25,917 bases of DNA from NCBI GenBank assembly GCA_049582065.1, contig JBAUTF010000165.1:1-25917 (forward strand). The letters are read 5' to 3'. The notes below the pieces were generated by a model that was given only the letters and a program-made list of their open reading frames with translations, was not told where the DNA came from and did no database searches. The position numbers and the translations under genes are program-made. The stretch comes from DATKSS01 sp049582065 (GTDB taxonomy: Bacteria; Chloroflexota; Dormibacteria; Dormibacterales; Dormibacteraceae). This document shows positions 1 through 6,867 of the stretch, in pieces (positions within the stretch are counted from its first letter, which is position 1; each line of letters opens with the position of its first letter).

Positions 1-33
1 ACGCTCGGACCCCCCTGCCAGAAAGTCTTCCGC

Positions 34-39
34 TAACCT
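34..39 (+). promoter_or_regulatory. Putative -10 box of tRNA-Lys
   Basis: TAACCT fits the TANNNT form of a -10 element and lies 9 bases before the mature 5' end of the tRNA. No convincing -35 box is seen within the few bases available upstream. Confidence 0.35.
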
Positions 40-48
40 CCTGACGGA

Positions 49-126
49 GCCGGCGTAGCTCAGCTTGGTTAGAGCAGCGGTCTTTTAAACCGAGGGTCCG
101 GGGTTCGAGTCCCCGCGCCGGCACCA
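49..126 (+). tRNA. tRNA-Lys (anticodon UUU)
   Basis: The acceptor arms GCCGGCG and CGCCGGC pair perfectly over 7 bp. The D arm (GCTCAG...GAGC) is canonical, and the T arm CGGGG-TTCGAGT-CCCCG pairs over 5 bp. The anticodon loop CTTTTAA gives anticodon TTT, read as lysine. The anticodon stem has one G-A mismatch at its outermost pair. The discriminator is A (123) and the CCA end is encoded (124-126). Confidence 0.96.
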
Positions 127-127
127 C

Positions 128-141
128 ATCCGAATTCGGAT
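128..141. other. 14-bp perfect palindrome after tRNA-Lys
   Basis: ATCCGAATTCGGAT begins one base after the encoded CCA. It could fold into a 5-bp hairpin with loop AATT but has no T-tract, so it is at most a weak terminator or processing signal. The rest of 142-370 shows no convincing gene; a short ORF there overlaps the ino1 start and has no family features. Confidence 0.3.
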
Positions 142-375
142 TTGGCTCGCGACGGTAAGTGACGGCGGCGGCGTATAGCCAAATGTATTGACAAGCCAGA
201 ATGCACTCCAGGAGGTCTGGGGAGGCGCAGGGAGGCGATCTGCCATCGGACCGGCGCCCGGCTCCCGGCAGGTCAAGGACAGGTTGCCTCGTCCTCCGCT
301 CGATACGCCGGGCAACTCCTCGCGGCTGCTCGGGCTCCGTTAGCCCACCTCGCCGGTCCCTAGCGAGATACCTGA

Positions 376-402
376 TTGATCTAACGAAAAATTCGTTATG
401 CT
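376..402 (+). promoter_or_regulatory. ino1 promoter with overlapping palindromic operator
   Basis: A perfect inverted repeat TAACGAA-AAA-TTCGTTA spans 382-398. A -10-like TATGCT lies at 397-402, exactly 6 bases before the ATG at 409, so transcription would start at or next to the start codon (leaderless). A -35-like TTGATC sits at 376-381, with a short 15-bp spacer. The palindrome fills the -35/-10 spacer and reaches into the -10 box, the usual place for a repressor site. That the HTH domain of the downstream protein binds here is inference. Confidence 0.55.
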
Positions 403-408
403 GCCGGG

Positions 409-1932
409 ATGCAAGCTGAAAATCCCAACTCCGCCCAGCGTGTGATCCAGCGCTTTGGTGGCCAGAGCGCGCTGGCCCAGCTCATCGGTCGGCGTCAGAG
501 CACTGTCGAGCATTGGGCCGCCACCGGTCGAGTTCCAGCCCAGTGGCAGACGACGCTAATGGGCCTGGCCCGAGAACGAGGGATCCCGCTGGAGGCGAAG
601 GATTTCGTGACCGCGCAATCCCACGCCATCGCACCCGCCGAGGGCCGACTTGGCGTGCTTCTGGTGGGGCTGGGCGCGGTCGCCTCCACCTTCATAGCCG
701 GGGTCGAGCTGATCAAGAGGGGCGGCGGGCTACCCATCGGGTCGCTGACGCAGATGGGCACGATCCGGCTTGGCAAACGCACAGAGAAGAGGATGCCCCT
801 GGTGAAGGACTTCGTTCCGCTGGCGGCCCTCGACCAGCTGGTCTTCGGCGCATGGGATCCCATCTCTGACAATGCATATGAGTCCGCGTTGAAATGCGGC
901 GTCCTGGACCGCTTCAGTCACATCGAGCCGGTCGCGGGCGAGCTGAGAGAGATCGAGCCCATGCCCGCCGCCTTTGACCAGTTCTACGTCAAGCGATTGC
1001 GTGGGTCCAACGTCAAACGCACTCGCCGCAAGCGCGAGCTTGTGGATGCGCTGCGCCAGGACATCCGCGAGTTCAAAGACGCCCACGCCTGCTCGCGGCT
1101 GGTGGTGATCTGGTGCGCGTCGACGGAGATATTCCTCACGAAGGGACCGACGCATGCGGACCTCGACTCGTTCGAGGCAGCCCTGAATGCGGACGACCGC
1201 ACCATCGCTCCTTCGATGCTTTACGCGTACGCCGCGCTCCAGGAGGGCGTCCCCTTCATCAACGGAGCCCCCAACCTGACCGTCGACATCCCGGCTCTGG
1301 TCGACCTTGCCAACGAGCGCGGATTGCCCGTTTGCGGCAAGGACTTCAAGACCGGACAGACGCTTCTGAAGACCGTCATCGCTCCCATGCTGAAGGCGCG
1401 CATGCTCGGGCTGCGAGGCTGGTATTCGACCAACATCCTGGGCAACCGCGACGGCGAGGTGCTCGACGACCCCGAAAGCTTTCGGACCAAGGAGGAAAGC
1501 AAGCTGGGCGTGCTCGAGCAAATCCTCCAGCCCACCCTGTACCCCGACCTCTATGGCGACATCTATCACAAGGTGAGGATCAACTACTACCCGCCGCGAG
1601 GCGACAGCAAAGAAGGCTGGGACAACATCGACATCTTCGGCTGGCTGGGCTACCCGATGCAGATGAAGATCGACTTCCTGTGCCGGGACTCCATTCTCGC
1701 CGCGCCACTGGTGCTCGACCTGGTTCTCTTCACGGACCTCGCCCAGCGCGCGGGCCTCGGCGGCATCCAGGAATGGTTGTCTTTCTACTTCAAGAGCCCG
1801 CAGCACGCGCCCAGCGTCTATCCGGAGAACGACCTGTTCATCCAGCAAACCAAGCTCAAGAACACGCTTCGCTGGTTGATGGGCGAGGAGCAGATCACGC
1901 ACCTGGGCATGGAGTACTACCAGGACAGCTGA
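409..1932 (+). CDS. ino1: myo-Inositol-1-phosphate synthase with N-terminal HTH domain
   Basis: 507 aa. It converts glucose-6-phosphate to myo-inositol-1-phosphate using NAD, the entry step to inositol lipids and inositol solutes. Residues about 82-100 form the NAD-binding Rossmann start (VGLGAVAST). Residues 312-321 (DFKTGQTLLK) carry the catalytic-lysine segment typical of the family, followed by the NILGNRDG motif and a C-terminal GDSKEGWDN stretch. Residues about 10-62 are extra: GGQSALAQLIG-x-TVEHW-x-RVPAQ looks like a Cro/YdaS-type helix-turn-helix, which ordinary Ino1 proteins lack. The ATG at 409 is chosen because the HTH starts directly after it and a -10 box sits 6 bases upstream. 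There is no Shine-Dalgarno. The enzyme call is strong; DNA binding and self-regulation are inferred from the domain and the palindrome in the promoter. Confidence 0.93.
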   Translation: MQAENPNSAQRVIQRFGGQSALAQLIGRRQSTVEHWAATGRVPAQWQTTLMGLARERGIPLEAKDFVTAQSHAIAPAEGRLGVLLVGLGAVASTFIAGVELIKRGGGLPIGSLTQMGTIRLGKRTEKRMPLVKDFVPLAALDQLVFGAWDPISDNAYESALKCGVLDRFSHIEPVAGELREIEPMPAAFDQFYVKRLRGSNVKRTRRKRELVDALRQDIREFKDAHACSRLVVIWCASTEIFLTKGPTHADLDSFEAALNADDRTIAPSMLYAYAALQEGVPFINGAPNLTVDIPALVDLANERGLPVCGKDFKTGQTLLKTVIAPMLKARMLGLRGWYSTNILGNRDGEVLDDPESFRTKEESKLGVLEQILQPTLYPDLYGDIYHKVRINYYPPRGDSKEGWDNIDIFGWLGYPMQMKIDFLCRDSILAAPLVLDLVLFTDLAQRAGLGGIQEWLSFYFKSPQHAPSVYPENDLFIQQTKLKNTLRWLMGEEQITHLGMEYYQDS

Positions 1933-1967
1933 TCTCGTGTCGCACGGGCGACCTCCTTGCGCCGCCG

Positions 1968-2008
1968 TCTAGGGCCGCGGTGGACTCGAACCACCTACTC
2001 CTCGGAAG
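1968..2008 (-). pseudogene. tRNA 3'-half-like fragment (left copy)
   Basis: Read on the minus strand this contains a perfect T arm GGTGG-TTCGAGT-CCACC followed by GCGGCCC, as in a tRNA acceptor 3' strand, then T instead of an encoded CCA end. No full D arm or anticodon arm can be placed upstream at normal spacing. It aligns without gaps to the fragment at 4243-4283 (about 31 of 41 bases by hand count). The rest of 1933-2191 holds nothing else recognisable. Confidence 0.45.
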
Positions 2009-2191
2009 ATCGGCCTGAGCGCCAATGGCCCAGCTCGAGCATCGAGCTCCAGACGCCGGACTACCATGCACTCGTGCCATTCCTGGCTCAGACCGACGGA
2101 GTGCACTGCAACACGAGCTCGAGTGTGACGGGCCACCGCTGCTCTTGCTCCTAGGTGCCGGCACCGTGACAAGCGGGTCGATGCGGACAGA

Positions 2192-4048
2192 TTGAGGAGC
2201 GCCGCCGAACGGGCTCCGAAAGCCTACCGGGTGCCGCTCGTCTTCTCGGCGCTGACGATCGCTCTTGCTCCCATCGCCTATATGTGCCTCTTCAGCGTCT
2301 TCCAGACGTACGACGACGAAGGCTACTTCTTGATCACGCTGCATGACTATTTGGCAGGACATCCGCTCTTCACCCAGGCCCTCCCGATCTACGGACCGTT
2401 CTACTACGAGGTCATGGGCGGGGTGTTCAAGGCACTTGGGGTTGAACCTTCGCTCGACGCAGGACGCTTCATGACGCTCGTTGTGTTGTTGGTTGCGAGC
2501 TTGCTCGGGGGTGTGCTGGCCCACAGATTGACGCGAAACGTCTGGCTTGGCATCAGCGGGCAGCTCCTGACATTCAGGGTGCTCACTGGGCTCGCCAACG
2601 AACCCATGCACCCGCAAGGCCTGGCGAGCGTTCTGCTCCTGTCCCTGATGATCGCCGCAACGTTCAGGTCATCACGGCCGCGCGTGACCGGTGCGGTCAT
2701 CGGCGCGATCGTCGGTGCTCTGCTCATGGTCAAGCTCAACCTCGGGATCTTCGCCGGGGCTGCGGTCGTCTTTGCCTGGGCAGGGAGTCAGCCCGATCGG
2801 TGGAGGCGTTTTACGCTGCCGCTGACGACTGCGCTGCTCGTCGCCCTCCCGCTGGTTCTCATGAGTTCCTTGCTGAGGTACGAATGGGTGCTCGAGCTGG
2901 CGATCGTGGTGGCTCTCAGTGCGGCGGCGTTGGGGGTCGTGGCTCAGTGGACCAGGCCAGAACCAAGCCACCTGCCGTCGGTGAAGTCCCTGGCCATCGG
3001 AGGGGCGGTCGTCGTGCTCGGGTCGCTCGGCGTGGCGGTGGCCGGCGGAACGCGTCTGGAGGAATGGTGGAGTAGGTCCGTTGTTCTTGCCATCAATTTC
3101 CCCCAGCTCTTCATGGGGCCGGCGCTGGTCAACGCGGAAGTTGCCGTGTGGGCAGGGATCTCAGTTGCCGCTGCACTTGCGTTTTGCGGCCGTTACGCGC
3201 GAGCCGGCGCGCCACCTGCAGTCGGTCTGCTCCGGATTTGGACGGGATTCTTCATATGGCTCTCGATGATCGTTCGGCCATTCTTCCTCTTGGCTCTTCC
3301 TCTGGCCTGGATGGCGGGTCAGGCGCCGCGCGACGACGTCGACAGTCCGACCGGTCCGTACGCCCGTCTGCTGCTGCCCGCGCTGGCGGTGATGGAGAGC
3401 TTACAGCTCTACCCCCTGGCCAGCGGCACGCAGTTGTCAGTGGCGGCGCTCGGGCTGCTGCCTCTTGGGGCCATCAGCTTGAACGACGGCATCTTCCAGC
3501 TACGCCTGGGCGGAAGAGCCTCGACAGGGCTGGTCAGGCTCGCGAACGGGCTTGCTCCGGCCACGCTGCTCGCAAGCGTCGCGGCATTCTTGCCCTTCAC
3601 TGTGCTCATCGCGACCCAATTTGCCTCGCTCACACCGCTGGATCTTCCGGGAGCTGAGTTGCTGAAGCTGCCCGCTGAAAAGGGTGTTGAACTGCGCGCT
3701 TTAGTAGCGGCCATCGATCACGATTGCGGCAGCTTCATCACGTTCCCCGGCATGAACAGCTTCTATTTCTGGACTCGCCAGGATCCACCGGCGGATGTTA
3801 GTTCGGAAACCTGGTGGCTTGTCCTTGACAGCGGCGAGCAGCAGGCACTCGTGGATCAGCTTGAGGTTCAGCCACGCCTGTGCGTTGTGAAGAATCAGCG
3901 CGTCATCGACTTCTGGGCGCAAGGTCGCCCCGTCCCCAGCCGCCCACTGGTCGTGTACATCGATGCGAACTTCGTCCACGCTGGTTCCTACGGCGACTAC
4001 GAGCTGCTGGTACCTCGCTTGTCGTCATACGCCAGCGGCGTCGGATGA
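2192..4048 (+). CDS. Multi-pass membrane protein, GT-C glycosyltransferase-like
   Basis: 618 aa. Many hydrophobic helices follow a short cationic N-terminus (first helix about residues 14-35). The first outer loop holds an acidic DDEGYF motif and then PIYGPFYYE. This resembles the acidic first-loop motif of GT-C (ArnT/PMT-like) enzymes, which move sugars from polyprenyl-phosphate donors on the outer membrane face. A soluble tail of about 130 residues (GSFITFPGMNSFYFW...) follows the last helix, as in many GT-C proteins. The start is TTG 2192, with GTG 2231 as an alternative; no ribosome site decides between them. The gene has no operon partner, sits between two tRNA-like fragments, and by eye is less GC-rich than its neighbours, which would fit a transferred cargo gene. 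The substrate is unknown. The membrane topology is clear; the enzymatic call is moderate. Confidence 0.7.
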   Translation: MRSAAERAPKAYRVPLVFSALTIALAPIAYMCLFSVFQTYDDEGYFLITLHDYLAGHPLFTQALPIYGPFYYEVMGGVFKALGVEPSLDAGRFMTLVVLLVASLLGGVLAHRLTRNVWLGISGQLLTFRVLTGLANEPMHPQGLASVLLLSLMIAATFRSSRPRVTGAVIGAIVGALLMVKLNLGIFAGAAVVFAWAGSQPDRWRRFTLPLTTALLVALPLVLMSSLLRYEWVLELAIVVALSAAALGVVAQWTRPEPSHLPSVKSLAIGGAVVVLGSLGVAVAGGTRLEEWWSRSVVLAINFPQLFMGPALVNAEVAVWAGISVAAALAFCGRYARAGAPPAVGLLRIWTGFFIWLSMIVRPFFLLALPLAWMAGQAPRDDVDSPTGPYARLLLPALAVMESLQLYPLASGTQLSVAALGLLPLGAISLNDGIFQLRLGGRASTGLVRLANGLAPATLLASVAAFLPFTVLIATQFASLTPLDLPGAELLKLPAEKGVELRALVAAIDHDCGSFITFPGMNSFYFWTRQDPPADVSSETWWLVLDSGEQQALVDQLEVQPRLCVVKNQRVIDFWAQGRPVPSRPLVVYIDANFVHAGSYGDYELLVPRLSSYASGVG

Positions 4049-4652
4049 CCTCGCAACCAGGCGATCGTGGCCCACAGCCCTAGCCGTGGCGAGTGCGGTT
4101 CAGCCGACAGCTCGAACCTGACCCTCCATGAAGCTGACGGCCTCATTAGCAGTACCGGGTGACGCTTCCAGGCCGCGGCGGGCTTGCGAGCGCTGCGCAC
4201 AACGCGTTTCGGCGATATGTGGTCTGTTTGAGATCAGATTCGTGGTGGGCTGCCGTGGACTCGAACCTCTAACTCCGCGTAAGGCGGTCGCCCGACCTGA
4301 CGGCGCCGAACTTGCGATCTTCGCCAAGAAGGCACTGACCGCCGATCGCTGTTTCACAATCGACGGCCAGGGTTATTGGGGCAACGGGGTGCGGACGTGC
4401 CTTCCCTCCATCCCATGTGATGGAGCCCACAGTGCACGCCCCTAAGGGCCCCGTTCCCCGCTGAAAACTCCGTACCGACTCTCGATGCAGGGCAGCGTCA
4501 GGCCTGGGCGCCGGACCAACTAGAGGCGATGGACCTATGAGTGACGGGACTCGCACTTAGCCGGGGCGCCGGCGGGTCACAAGTCGTGCGCGCTTTCGAG
4601 GGGCGGCCCTGCCAGACTCCCAGCCAGGCTTCCGACTTTCGCCTCCTCAAGC
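4049..4652. other. Gene-poor stretch after the membrane protein
   Basis: About 600 bp without a convincing coding region: short ORFs on both strands overlap each other and show no family pattern. It contains the second tRNA-like fragment (4243-4283). It looks like decayed insertion-site DNA, but that is inference. Confidence 0.5.
4243..4283 (-). pseudogene. tRNA 3'-half-like fragment (right copy, with CCA)
   Basis: On the minus strand it reads ...AGAGG-TTCGAGT-CCACG-GCAGCCC-A-CCA: T loop, acceptor 3' strand, discriminator A and encoded CCA. Two of the five T-stem pairs are mismatched, and no proper anticodon loop or D arm is found upstream, so it is unlikely to be a working tRNA. A small hairpin CCGC-CTTAC-GCGG lies where the anticodon arm should be (to about 4290). 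It is related to the copy at 1968-2008 in the same orientation. Confidence 0.5.
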
Positions 4653-5129
4653 GTGTGTATATACGTGGACATCATCGAGCCCGACTCATTCGAGGCGGCG
4701 TTCGCCAGTCGCCTGCGCGATGAGCTCGATTCGATGCAGGTCTGGGTGCCGGTGACGAGGCCTGCGGCGAGCCGCTTGCGACCGGCTGCATTCGCGTCCT
4801 TTGTCGCTCTCGCAGTGGGGTGTGCGCTGGTGCTCGGCACCGTAGCCGCGTTCGCTTCGGGGAGTCCCAACCCGAAGGTCTGGATCAGGCAGGCGGAGCA
4901 GACGATCGGCATCCCACCGACAGGCAGCCAGCCATCGCAGGTCGGAGCCGGGCCCGCATCGACCGCAACCCCCGAACCCACAGAGGCGTCGCCGCCTTCA
5001 GGGGGCGAGAGCGAAGCCCCCGGCCCAACCGCACCGGAGCGGGAGTCGCCTCACCCGGAATCGTCGCCACCCGCTCAGCCGGCGAATCCGGCCGAACACA
5101 GCCCCACCGGCTCACCGGGAGACGGATGA
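4653..5129 (+). CDS. Small one-TM protein with Pro-rich tail, possible anti-sigma partner
   Basis: 158 aa. The N-terminal 45 residues are cytosolic-looking and charged (EPDSFEAAFASRLRDELDSM). One transmembrane helix follows at about 48-70 (FASFVALAVGCALVLGTVAAF). The remaining 85 residues are a low-complexity Pro/Ser/Glu/Thr-rich tail, presumably extracytoplasmic. GTG 4653 is used; GTG 4665 (MDIIEPDSF) is equally possible. The gene ends 50 bases before an ECF sigma factor, and a short inner domain plus one TM plus an outer tail is a common plan for membrane anti-sigma factors. No zinc HxxxCxxC motif of the ZAS type is present, so this role rests only on position and topology. Confidence 0.6.
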   Translation: MCIYVDIIEPDSFEAAFASRLRDELDSMQVWVPVTRPAASRLRPAAFASFVALAVGCALVLGTVAAFASGSPNPKVWIRQAEQTIGIPPTGSQPSQVGAGPASTATPEPTEASPPSGGESEAPGPTAPERESPHPESSPPAQPANPAEHSPTGSPGDG

Positions 5130-5179
5130 CCTGGATCGACATGATCTGATGCAGGCGCGGGAAGGGGTCTAGCGGGGCG

Positions 5180-5731
5180 ATGCTGGCGATGAGGAACGAG
5201 CCAGACGTCGAGCCTGCGGTCGTGGTGCCGTATACACCCGGTTCGGAGGCCGATTTCGAGCGCCTGTACCGAGCCAGCTTCGCGCGAGTCGTTCGCACTC
5301 TGGCCGGAATCGTCGGCTCCCAGGCGGCGGCGGAAGACTGCGCGCAGGAGGCCTTTGCCCGCGCTTACCGGGCGTGGCCCGGCTGGAGCGACGAAGGGCC
5401 AGCGGAGGCCTGGATCCACCGCATCGCCGTGAACACGGCGATTTCGCATCGCCGCAAGGAGCAGGTCCGCTCCCTCCCGTCTCTTCTGTGGCGTCTGGGC
5501 TCGCCTCCCCCAACATCCGACCCGGCCGACGCTGCGCAGTCGAGCGCTGTGCTGGCCGAGCTGCGCCGCCTGCCGCCGAAGCAGGCGGCGGCCGTCACCC
5601 TGCGCCATTACCACGGCTACTCGAACCGTGAGATCGCCTTGGCCCTGAAAGTGTCGGAGAGAACGGTCGGCAAGCGGATCGCCGACGCCCTTGCCACGCT
5701 TCGAGGCAGGCTGGGAGAGATCTCGGCCTGA
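5180..5731 (+). CDS. ECF-family RNA polymerase sigma factor
   Basis: 183 aa, normal length for the family. Region sigma-2 spans about residues 26-75 (FERLYRASFARVVRTLAGIVG...AAEDCAQEAFARAYRAW) with the usual DxxQE-like helix for core and -10 binding. Region sigma-4 spans about 125-178 (LRRLPPKQAAAVTLRHYHGYSNREIALAL...ERTVGKRI), the helix-turn-helix for -35 recognition. No extra C-terminal sensor domain is fused. ATG 5180 is chosen, with ATG 5189 also possible; there is no strong Shine-Dalgarno. It directly follows the small membrane protein, suggesting a signal-controlled sigma/anti-sigma pair in an unusual order (regulator first). The stimulus and regulon cannot be read from the sequence. 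Confidence 0.93.
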   Translation: MLAMRNEPDVEPAVVVPYTPGSEADFERLYRASFARVVRTLAGIVGSQAAAEDCAQEAFARAYRAWPGWSDEGPAEAWIHRIAVNTAISHRRKEQVRSLPSLLWRLGSPPPTSDPADAAQSSAVLAELRRLPPKQAAAVTLRHYHGYSNREIALALKVSERTVGKRIADALATLRGRLGEISA

Positions 5732-5809
5732 CTCCGTCGCCAGACGCTGAACTAGGCCCCAGTTCGCCGTAAAGGCCAGCTGGAGCCTCGTTCCGGGCAA
5801 AAAGGCGCA

Positions 5810-5961
5810 ATGAAGGGCGGGTTGTCGCTGGCGTTGCTCGCCCTGACGCTTGCGTATCGGGTGCACCCGGCACCGCCGGATCCGCGGCGATCACCTTCCA
5901 CGTCGAGATCTGGACGGTGACAGCCGGCCAGCCGGCCGCCGGGTGGCCTCTCGAGGCTTAG
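5810..5961 (+). pseudogene. Possible frameshifted small secreted protein
   Basis: ATG 5810 opens a signal-peptide-like start (MKGGLSLALLALTLAYRVHPAP) but this frame stops at 5918-5920. Another frame continues from about 5878 as GSAAITFHVEIWTVTAGQPA and ends with TAG at 5959. Joined by one frameshift they would form a protein of about 50 aa with an N-terminal signal. No family is recognised; it may equally be chance. Confidence 0.25.
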
Positions 5962-5964
5962 ACT
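5959..5964 (+). promoter_or_regulatory. Putative -10 box of the acyltransferase gene
   Basis: TAGACT is the same hexamer found before the dnaE and 13444 genes. Its expected transcription start is about 5971, five bases before the TTG at 5976. Confidence 0.35.
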
Positions 5965-5975
5965 CCGGCCAACCG

Positions 5976-6665
5976 TTGGCCAGCGCTGCGTTGCCCGCCG
6001 CCGACCTGCTCCCCGTCAGCCGGCGCGCCAACCTGCCTTATCGCGCCGTGCGCATGATCGGCGTCCCATTGCTTCGGCTCTGCTTTCGTTTCGAGGTCGA
6101 GGGCGGGGTGAACATCCCGCGCGCCGGGAATTACGTCGTGATCGCGAATCACCTCAACTGGCTGGACGAGTTCGCCCTCCTGCTCCTGCTCCCCGTCGAG
6201 CCGCGCCTCCACTTCCTGGCCGACCCGACGATCCTGGTCACGCGAAGATTCCAGTGGTGGCTCATCCGCACCACAGGCGGTTACGTGCCCGTGGTACGCG
6301 ACCGGAAGGCGGATCGGACCCTGTTCGAGCACGTCGACCGCTGCCTTGCCGTAGGGGGCGCCGTGGCGATCTTCCCCGAGGGCAACTACGGTCCCACCGA
6401 GGGCGAACTGATGCCATTCCACCGCGGATTCGCCCATTTCGCGCTCAAGGCGGGGGTGCCCGTGATCCCGGTGGCCTTGTCTGGGACCAAGGATCTCTGG
6501 CTCCGAAAGACGATCCGGGTCGTCGTCGGCCCTGCGTTGGAAGGAGGGCATGACGCTGCAGCCCTGACCGAGCTGGCTTTCCGGACGATCAAGACCATGA
6601 TGCCGGCCTACGCGGAGTCGCCGGGCTCCAAGCCCCTGCGCGCTTTTCTGACCCACCTCTTCTGA
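5976..6665 (+). CDS. PlsC-type 1-acylglycerol-3-phosphate acyltransferase family protein
   Basis: 229 aa with this start. Family members transfer an acyl chain to lysophosphatidic acid or a related acceptor at the inner membrane. Block I is ANHLNWLDE (H59 and D64 in this numbering, the H-x4-D catalytic pair). Block III is FPEGNYGPTEGELMPFHRG, and a block IV-like segment follows (GVPVIPVALSG). An N-terminal amphipathic stretch (YRAVRMIGVPLLRLCF) precedes block I. The frame is open back to 5850, but residues before about 5976 are Arg-rich and unlike the family. TTG 5976 is preferred because a TAGACT box lies 11 bases upstream; TTG 5991 and GTG 6048 remain possible. The acceptor substrate is unknown. 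Confidence 0.85.
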   Translation: MASAALPAADLLPVSRRANLPYRAVRMIGVPLLRLCFRFEVEGGVNIPRAGNYVVIANHLNWLDEFALLLLLPVEPRLHFLADPTILVTRRFQWWLIRTTGGYVPVVRDRKADRTLFEHVDRCLAVGGAVAIFPEGNYGPTEGELMPFHRGFAHFALKAGVPVIPVALSGTKDLWLRKTIRVVVGPALEGGHDAAALTELAFRTIKTMMPAYAESPGSKPLRAFLTHLF

Positions 6666-6721
6666 TCGAAAGGAAGGTCACTTTTGGGGTGGGGGAGGGG
6701 CCGATCAGGGCCCTGGCCGAG

Positions 6722-6754
6722 GGCGGTAAGGCAACCTAAAATCGCCGCCTTTTT
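6722..6754 (+). terminator. Weak intrinsic terminator after the acyltransferase
   Basis: GGCGG (6722-6726) can pair with CCGCC (6745-6749), which is followed directly by TTTTT (6750-6754). The loop is long (18 bases) and the stem short, so this is tentative; it also overlaps a -10-like TAAAAT. Confidence 0.3.
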
Positions 6755-6867
6755 GGTAAGGTGGCCCTCTTCCCGGTTCCTGAGCGGTCTTCCAGACGTC
6801 ATCGCTCCGAGCTCAGGCCTGAACGTCGCCCCAGGGGTAGGGCGGGTCCAAGGAGGAGCGCAGGGTT
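6737..6867 (+). promoter_or_regulatory. Promoter and structured leader of the lytic enzyme gene
   Basis: A -10-like TAAAAT lies at 6737-6742, giving an expected start near 6749 and a leader of about 119 bases. The leader has an inverted repeat CCTGAGC (6779-6785)/GCTCAGG (6811-6817) and ends in a clear Shine-Dalgarno AAGGAGG (6850-6856), 11 bases before TTG 6868. Long leaders with a real ribosome site are rare in this window. No known riboswitch was recognised. Confidence 0.35.

Noticed and set aside
201..419. Plus-strand ORF of 72 codons between tRNA-Lys and ino1
   Set aside because: It overlaps the ino1 promoter and start, is Arg/Ser-rich without any fold pattern, and looks like chance opening in GC-rich DNA.
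730..1902. Long minus-strand ORF (390 codons) opposite ino1
   Set aside because: It is a shadow of the ino1 frame; the plus strand has clear enzyme motifs throughout.
4243..4345. Functional tRNA on the minus strand
   Set aside because: The 3' end with CCA is good, but T-stem pairs are broken, no 7-base anticodon loop with a proper stem can be drawn, and no D arm is found at the right distance.
6755..6867. c-di-AMP (ydaO) riboswitch before the lytic enzyme gene
   Set aside because: Gene context fits, but the conserved GGGAACC, GGGUGAAU and CGACAGCUAACCUCG-like blocks are not present on either strand.
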